Origin: Orlajensenia stereocauli
Lineage (GTDB): Bacteria > Actinomycetota > Actinomycetes > Actinomycetales > Microbacteriaceae
Length of the DNA stretch: 64,000 nucleotides
Reading direction: 5' to 3' (one strand)
Assembly: GCF_039548895.1 (NCBI RefSeq)
Contig: NZ_JBCLVG010000001.1
In this document: piece by piece, positions 59,578 through 64,000 of the stretch
How the letters are laid out: every line of letters begins with the position of its first letter
Position numbering within the stretch: the first letter of the stretch is position 1
Position numbers and translations under genes: made by a program
The notes under the pieces: generated by a model
Databases searched by the model: none
What the model was told of the DNA's origin: nothing
The model's input: the letters and a program-made list of their open reading frames with translations, nothing else

Positions 59578-59776
59578 CGCTTCGGACGGTCGCTTCGCTC
59601 GGTCCTCAGCGAGCGGCACTACAACGTTCGCTCGCTGAGGCCCGGACGAAGTCCGCGGTCGAAGCGCACCGACATGATCCGCGCGCCGCTTCGGACGGTG
59701 GCTTCGCTCGGTCCTCAGCGAGCGGGCACTACAACGTTCGACCGCTGAGGCCCGGACGAAGTCCGCGGCCGAAGCG
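59578..59776. repeat. REP-like palindromic intergenic element, copy E (tandem pair)
   Basis: Two palindromic units start near 59578 and 59697, about 119 bp apart. Each has the left arm CGCTTCGGACGG, the CTCAGCGAGCG core, a spacer ACTACAACGTTCG and the right arm ending in GAAGCG. It lies between dapF and the convergent-strand end of the GH18 gene. Confidence 0.75.
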
Positions 59777-59789
59777 CACCGAGCGGGCG

Positions 59790-61409
59790 TCAGCCGGCTG
59801 GCGTTCCCGACACGATGGCCGTGATGTCGGCCTGCGTGAGCGGCTCCCACGGCGACGAGTCGGGATCGGCTGCCGATGCCTCGGGGCTGTCGGCCTGCGT
59901 CCACCACTTCGCCTCATAGGGAACACCATCGAAGAGGATGCGGTCGCCCTTCTGGTACGTGGCTGCGCCCGTCCACTCGGGGAAGGTGCCTGCGGGCAGT
60001 GTGGCCTGTGGAATCGGCGTCTCGCCTTCCAGCACCGGGCCCACGAGCTGCCACGGCGACTCCCAGTCGTTCAGCACGGGGTTGTCGGGAACCTCGGCCT
60101 TGGTCCACCACTTGGCGGTGTAGACGTTGCGGTGCCACACGACCTTGGTGCCCTTGAGGTAGGAGGCATCCGACGACCAGATCTGGTACGGCGAGGCGGC
60201 GGGGTCATCGGCGATCTCGGCGGCCAGTGTGGGCTCGCTCGTGGTCGCGGCAGCGTTCTCGCCAGCAGCGAGCGACCCTGCGAAGCCTGTCGAGAGCACG
60301 TCGGCGAAGAACGTGTCACCCTGGTCGACGCCACTGCAGGCATCCGAGACGATCGACGTCGTGGTGTAGTTCGATCCGCAGGTCTTGTCGCGGTTGGCCG
60401 ACCACATGGACATGCGGCCGAGACCCTTGTCGGTCGCCCATGCGTTCAGGCGCTTGGCGTCCTTCAGGGAGAACACCTCGTCGGCGACGTCGTTCTGCCC
60501 GATCATCGGGGTCGCGCCGATCTTCGCCCAAAGGGTGGCGTCGCCGAGGGTGATGTCGGCGCGTGTGTAGAGCACGCCGAGCTGACGTTGGGTCGCGGTG
60601 AGTGCCTTCTCCGAGGCCTCGGCCATGCTGTCGCCCGCGGCGAGGCTCGATCCGTAGTCCATCGTCATGGCGTTGACGCCCGCCAGGTCGACGCCTGCGT
60701 CGAGCATCGCGGTGACGGCGTCGGTTCCGTCCTCGGTCATGCCGCTCGGTGAGACCGGCAGCGTGAGCCAGACGGCGATGGGGTCGCCGGCCTCGCGGCG
60801 CTGCTTCTGGAGGGAAGCGATGGCGGTGGCCCGCCGCTCGACGGCGGCCGAGTCCGTGAGGCCTGCGCCCTCGAGGTCGAGGTCGATCGTGCCCACCATG
60901 TAGCGGTCGAGAACGCTGGCGTAGGCCGCCTCGAGCTTGGTCTCATCGGTGCAGTTCACGGCGAGCTCGTCGTTCAGCAGGCCGCCGAACGAGACGGCGA
61001 TGGTTCCGCCGCCCTGCTGCAGGCGGGCGATCCGCCTGTCGAGGTCCAGGGTGTCGCCGGCCTGCTCCATCGTGTAGGCCGTCCCCCAGCTCGGAGTGCA
61101 GGCATCCGTTGTCGCCGAGACGATGAAGGAGAGCACGGCGTCGGGGGTGTCGGTGCTTCCCTGGGTCTCGAACTCGTAGGTCGGGGTGGCCGTCACGTCG
61201 ACGTAGCCGGCGAACCAGGGCTGCGCCTGACTCGGGTCGGCCTGCGTGGAAGCCCAGGAGCGAGCCCCCATGAATCCGGCGGCGATCACGGCGAGCAGCA
61301 CCACGACGGCGATGGACACCCGCAGCGGCGAGAGCCGGCGGTCGGAGAGCTCGACGGCCTGGACGGCATCCGTGGCAACGGATGCGCCGGCGCGTTTCTT
61401 CGGGGCCAT
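59790..61409 (-). CDS. Membrane-anchored GH18 chitinase-like protein with two carbohydrate-binding modules
   Basis: A 539-residue protein. The transmembrane anchor is at 31-48 after a basic head. A GH18-like TIM barrel covers about 62-385: WFAGYVDVTATPTYEF, VSFGGLLNDELA and MVGTIDLDLEGAG. The last matches DxxDxDxE except that its first Asp is Gly; Asp176, Asp178 and acid Glu180 remain. Two ChiC-type carbohydrate-binding modules lie at about 420-470 (SYLKGTKVVWHRNVYTAKWW) and 485-525 (TYQKGDRILFDGVPYEAKWW). The start overlaps the stop of the glycosyltransferase gene (TGATG), so both act together on an external beta-glycan. Confidence 0.85.
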   Translation of the reverse strand: MAPKKRAGASVATDAVQAVELSDRRLSPLRVSIAVVVLLAVIAAGFMGARSWASTQADPSQAQPWFAGYVDVTATPTYEFETQGSTDTPDAVLSFIVSATTDACTPSWGTAYTMEQAGDTLDLDRRIARLQQGGGTIAVSFGGLLNDELAVNCTDETKLEAAYASVLDRYMVGTIDLDLEGAGLTDSAAVERRATAIASLQKQRREAGDPIAVWLTLPVSPSGMTEDGTDAVTAMLDAGVDLAGVNAMTMDYGSSLAAGDSMAEASEKALTATQRQLGVLYTRADITLGDATLWAKIGATPMIGQNDVADEVFSLKDAKRLNAWATDKGLGRMSMWSANRDKTCGSNYTTTSIVSDACSGVDQGDTFFADVLSTGFAGSLAAGENAAATTSEPTLAAEIADDPAASPYQIWSSDASYLKGTKVVWHRNVYTAKWWTKAEVPDNPVLNDWESPWQLVGPVLEGETPIPQATLPAGTFPEWTGAATYQKGDRILFDGVPYEAKWWTQADSPEASAADPDSSPWEPLTQADITAIVSGTPAG

Positions 61410-63793
61410 CAGGCTGCCTTCTTCTCTTCAGTGCGGACGTCGGCTTCGTGCGTTTCGGGCGCATCGTGGACGTTGACGTGTGATTCGGGGGCGGGGCGAA
61501 CGGATGCCGCACTCCGGCGCGGCGATCCGACGGCCTCGAGCATCGGGACCTTCTCGTCGGCGTGGCCGTGGTAGAGCACCGAGCGCCAGTCGAGGGCACC
61601 GGCATCCGTCGCCGTCTTCTTGTCAGCGACCGGCTGGGTGCGAGGGACGTAGAGCGGCTTGATGAGGCCGAGCCAGGTGTCGACCAAGGCGTTGCCGATG
61701 CCGATGTAGGCCACGATGGCCCAGCTGGCGAGTGCGGCGTTGATGCCGGCGAATGCCGCGTTGCCCCAGTTGCCGGCGGTAACATCGCGCCAGAGCGTGA
61801 AGAGCGAGAACGCCACGATGAGGAACGGCGCCACGACGTAGAGCAGCGGAGCCGCGGTGCGGTTCTTCACCTTGGGCGTACGCACGAACGGGATCTTCTT
61901 GCCCGTGAGCGCCTGCTGCATCGACTTGAGAACCCCGGCGAGGTTCACCGGCAGCATGATGAGGTTGAAGCCGTAGATGCGCAGAACGTCGCTGCGGCGG
62001 TAGCCCGCGTAGCGCAGGTCGCTGGCCATGGCGAGGAAGTACGGCAGCGCCGCCAGCAGCACGACAGGGCTGAGCAGACGGCCGTCGTACGGGTAGGCCA
62101 GCAGGAACACCAGGCCGAAGCTCGCCCAGGCGATGGATGCCATGTAGTTCACGCGCAGCATGAGCTCGAGCATCGGCACCTGCTCGCCGCGGCGCTTGCG
62201 CGCACGTACCTGACGCCAGAGCTTCGGCAGGATGAGGAGACCCCCGTTCGCCCAGCGCCGACGCTGCACCACGAGGGAGCCGAAGTCGGGCGGGGTGGCG
62301 GAGTAGCTGAGACGCTCGGGGTAGTTGACCAGGCTCCAACCGTGGGTTCCGAGGTCGACGCTCGACTCGGTGTCCTCGATGACGGTGCGGTCCTGGATGT
62401 AGCGCTTGACCTCGAAGCCGCCCACGAACTCGGTCTCCACGATGTCTTCGATGGCGACCTTGCGGATGACGGCGTTCGCGCCCACCCAGAAGGTGGCTCC
62501 GAAGTGGCTCATGCCCTGGTGCAGCACGTGCTGGATGTCTGTGGTCGCCGCTGCGAGTCGCTCGATGCGGGTCGCAGCACCACGGAACGACGAGTACGGG
62601 GTCTGGGTGACGGCGACGCGGGAGTTGTCTGGCTGCTGCAGGAAGTAGACCAGGCGCAGGCAGTAGTCGCGCAGCAGGATCGAGTCTGCGTCGAGGGTGA
62701 GCAGGAAGTCGCTGTCGGCGAAGCTCACGTCGAACGGCTCGCCGGCGGCGGCGGGGAGGAGTGCCGGACCGTTCGGGGTCTCGGCGAGGGTGAATTTGTC
62801 GCCCATCAGGGAGATGTAGGCGTTCAGGTTCATCGCCTTGTTGGCCTCGTGCGAGGTGGAGGCGAACCGCTTGCGCTCGAACACGTCGAGGTCGGCGTCG
62901 AACGTCCAGGCGAGGCGGCGGTAGAGCTGGCCGATGCGATCGGCTGACAGCACGGCATCCTCCTCGACCGACGTGGCGATGGCGCGACCCGTGAGGAGCA
63001 GCTCGTCGGCGAGTCCGCCGAGAACCTGCTCGACGAAGAACTGGTCGACGTGGTCGTAGAGGGTCTCCTGCTCACCGGCATCCGTCAGCCAGTGCGCGGC
63101 GAACGCGTAGTGCTCGGCGAGAGCGTGCGCATGGGCGATGGCCAGGTCGTCGACTAGCGCGCCCGCTGCGACCTCTGCCTCGAAGCAGGCCAGGGCGGCC
63201 GCGAAACGCTCACGTGGCGCCGCGAGCATCGCCGAGATGTCGTCGGCGAGGGCACGGGTCTCCTCGAGCCTGGAGAGCACGCCCGGATTCTTCGGGAAGG
63301 GCGGGTCGTCGAGCAGGAGCACGACCTTGATCGACGGGTACTCCTGCAGGGCAGCGGAGAGCAGGGTGGCGCGCACGACGTGAGGCTCCTCGGCGTACGA
63401 GGGGACGAGCACTGTGATCGAGGAGCGGTTCTCGGCGAAGTGACGGTCGAGCTCAGCACGCGGCACGCGAACGTGCTTGCTGAACCGCTGCAGTGCACCC
63501 TCGCGGGCGACGAGGTACATCAGGGCCGAGAAGGTGAGGAAGGTGACGACCACGAGGTAGCCGATGGCCTCCATGGTGAAGCGGAAGTCCTGCTGGCCGC
63601 CGTCGATGAACTGACGGATCACCGTGGTGACCACGTAGACCGCCCAGAAGACCACGGTCAGGACGATGGCGACCCGGCTCCACGTGATGGTTCGGTTCGA
63701 CGGACGCGGGTGCACCGTCGGCAGCGGCTGCGTGCGCTTCTCAGCGCCCCACTGACGCTTTCGGGCGTGCGGAAGTGATTTCACGGAGGACAT
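61409..63793 (-). CDS. Membrane glycosyltransferase family 2, processive beta-glycan synthase-like
   Basis: A 794-residue synthase of the cellulose/chitin/hyaluronan type. Two N-terminal transmembrane helices (about 40-60 and 77-98) precede the catalytic domain, with ITVLVPSYAEEPHVVRATLL, LLTLDADSILL (DxD), VIEDTESSVDLG (ED) and SLVVQRRRWANGG (QxxRW). Five or six further helices follow, and a charged tail ends the protein. A 130-residue insertion after the first strand is longer than usual. The start at 63793 has GAGAG upstream; an ATG at 63823 is an alternative. Transcription with the GH18 gene is certain from the overlap. Confidence 0.88.
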   Translation of the reverse strand: MSSVKSLPHARKRQWGAEKRTQPLPTVHPRPSNRTITWSRVAIVLTVVFWAVYVVTTVIRQFIDGGQQDFRFTMEAIGYLVVVTFLTFSALMYLVAREGALQRFSKHVRVPRAELDRHFAENRSSITVLVPSYAEEPHVVRATLLSAALQEYPSIKVVLLLDDPPFPKNPGVLSRLEETRALADDISAMLAAPRERFAAALACFEAEVAAGALVDDLAIAHAHALAEHYAFAAHWLTDAGEQETLYDHVDQFFVEQVLGGLADELLLTGRAIATSVEEDAVLSADRIGQLYRRLAWTFDADLDVFERKRFASTSHEANKAMNLNAYISLMGDKFTLAETPNGPALLPAAAGEPFDVSFADSDFLLTLDADSILLRDYCLRLVYFLQQPDNSRVAVTQTPYSSFRGAATRIERLAAATTDIQHVLHQGMSHFGATFWVGANAVIRKVAIEDIVETEFVGGFEVKRYIQDRTVIEDTESSVDLGTHGWSLVNYPERLSYSATPPDFGSLVVQRRRWANGGLLILPKLWRQVRARKRRGEQVPMLELMLRVNYMASIAWASFGLVFLLAYPYDGRLLSPVVLLAALPYFLAMASDLRYAGYRRSDVLRIYGFNLIMLPVNLAGVLKSMQQALTGKKIPFVRTPKVKNRTAAPLLYVVAPFLIVAFSLFTLWRDVTAGNWGNAAFAGINAALASWAIVAYIGIGNALVDTWLGLIKPLYVPRTQPVADKKTATDAGALDWRSVLYHGHADEKVPMLEAVGSPRRSAASVRPAPESHVNVHDAPETHEADVRTEEKKAA

Positions 63794-64000
63794 CGGAGAC
63801 TCTCGTTCGGGGTGATGGAGCATTCGTCAGCCCTAGGGAAGGCGAGAGTGGCTCACAACAGAATCTATGCGCTGTCATGGTTAATGAGCTGAGAATTTGT
63901 CCTCAGAAGTGCGGACAAGCACCCCCAGAGTGGGGCACATGACCCAGTCGTAAGTAGCGGATTCACGGCGGTCTCGCGGTGAGACCGAGGAATCTGCCTG
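63794..64000. other. Upstream region of the glycan synthesis operon
   Basis: No gene is seen. On the minus strand TAGATT, about 40 nt before the ATG at 63823, is a possible -10. Two hairpins occur further upstream, CCCCA-GAG-TGGGG (63923-63935) and GGTCTC-GCGGT-GAGACC (63970-63986). They could be a leader structure or the end of the preceding gene outside the window. Confidence 0.35.

Noticed and set aside
63824..64000. Possible riboswitch (cyclic dinucleotide type) before the glycan synthase
   Set aside because: Two simple hairpins are present, but none of the conserved bases of the GEMM or ydaO classes could be aligned.

Overview
The window is high-G+C DNA with GTG and TTG starts, many 4-bp gene overlaps, a menaquinone-type actinobacterial gene set, an actinobacterial OleA/OleBC/OleD operon and flagellar genes in the order seen in motile Actinobacteria. 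I infer a motile member of the Microbacteriaceae or a close relative. The species cannot be named from this sequence.

Layout. (1) 0-7.7 kb: late flagellar genes in two divergent groups. The minus group is the flagellar sigma factor, flagellin, FliD, FliS and a FliT-like chaperone. The plus group is FlgN, FlgK, FlgL and FliW. Sigma-28-type promoters are readable in front of fliC and flgN, and a 9-bp-stem hairpin closes the cluster. (2) 7.7-31.9 kb: core and accessory metabolism. It holds three luciferase-like (LLM) oxidoreductases, a thioesterase, two ferritin-like paralogues next to an epoxide hydrolase, a LigC/Prim-Pol DNA repair pair, a Na+/H+ antiporter, MOSC, MDR and FAD-linked oxidoreductases, a membrane-anchored HExxH protein, an aldo/keto reductase, and oleA-oleBC-oleD for long-chain olefin synthesis. 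(3) 32-45 kb: a UbiB-like kinase, fdhD plus a YdeP-type molybdopterin oxidoreductase, a collagen-like membrane protein, an amino acid permease, a DUF808 protein and a large DUF4062/NB-ARC/TPR STAND ATPase. (4) 45.2-49.8 kb: histidine phosphatase, small membrane protein, Kup potassium transporter, methyltransferase. (5) 49.85-56.35 kb: a 6.4-kb genomic island inserted at tRNA-Pro(GGG). It is bounded by 76-bp direct repeats of the tRNA 3' end and its terminator, has visibly lower G+C, contains no recognisable integrase, and carries seven unfamiliar genes including a protein kinase with an altered DFG motif and a phosphoribosyltransferase-like protein. (6) 56.4-64 kb: GNAT, DUF2252, dapF, and a GH18/GT2 pair likely to act on a cell-surface polysaccharide.

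Three patterns run through the window. First, at least eleven genes have a TANNNT -10 box ending 6-7 nt before the start codon, which predicts leaderless mRNAs. Second, a family of imperfect palindromic intergenic repeats with the core CTCAGCGAGCG sits at gene 3' ends and sometimes supplies the stop codon. Third, the heptamer GGATGCC is strongly over-represented in the backbone (ten copies in 2.8 kb of the ole region) but absent from 44.19 to 56.46 kb, which marks that stretch as compositionally foreign.

The best candidate for something undescribed is the tRNA-Pro island. Its kinase, small alpha/beta protein and PRTase-like protein form a compact module with interlocked promoters and overlapping 3' ends. 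The DUF4062 STAND ATPase nearby is a plausible NLR-like defence protein.
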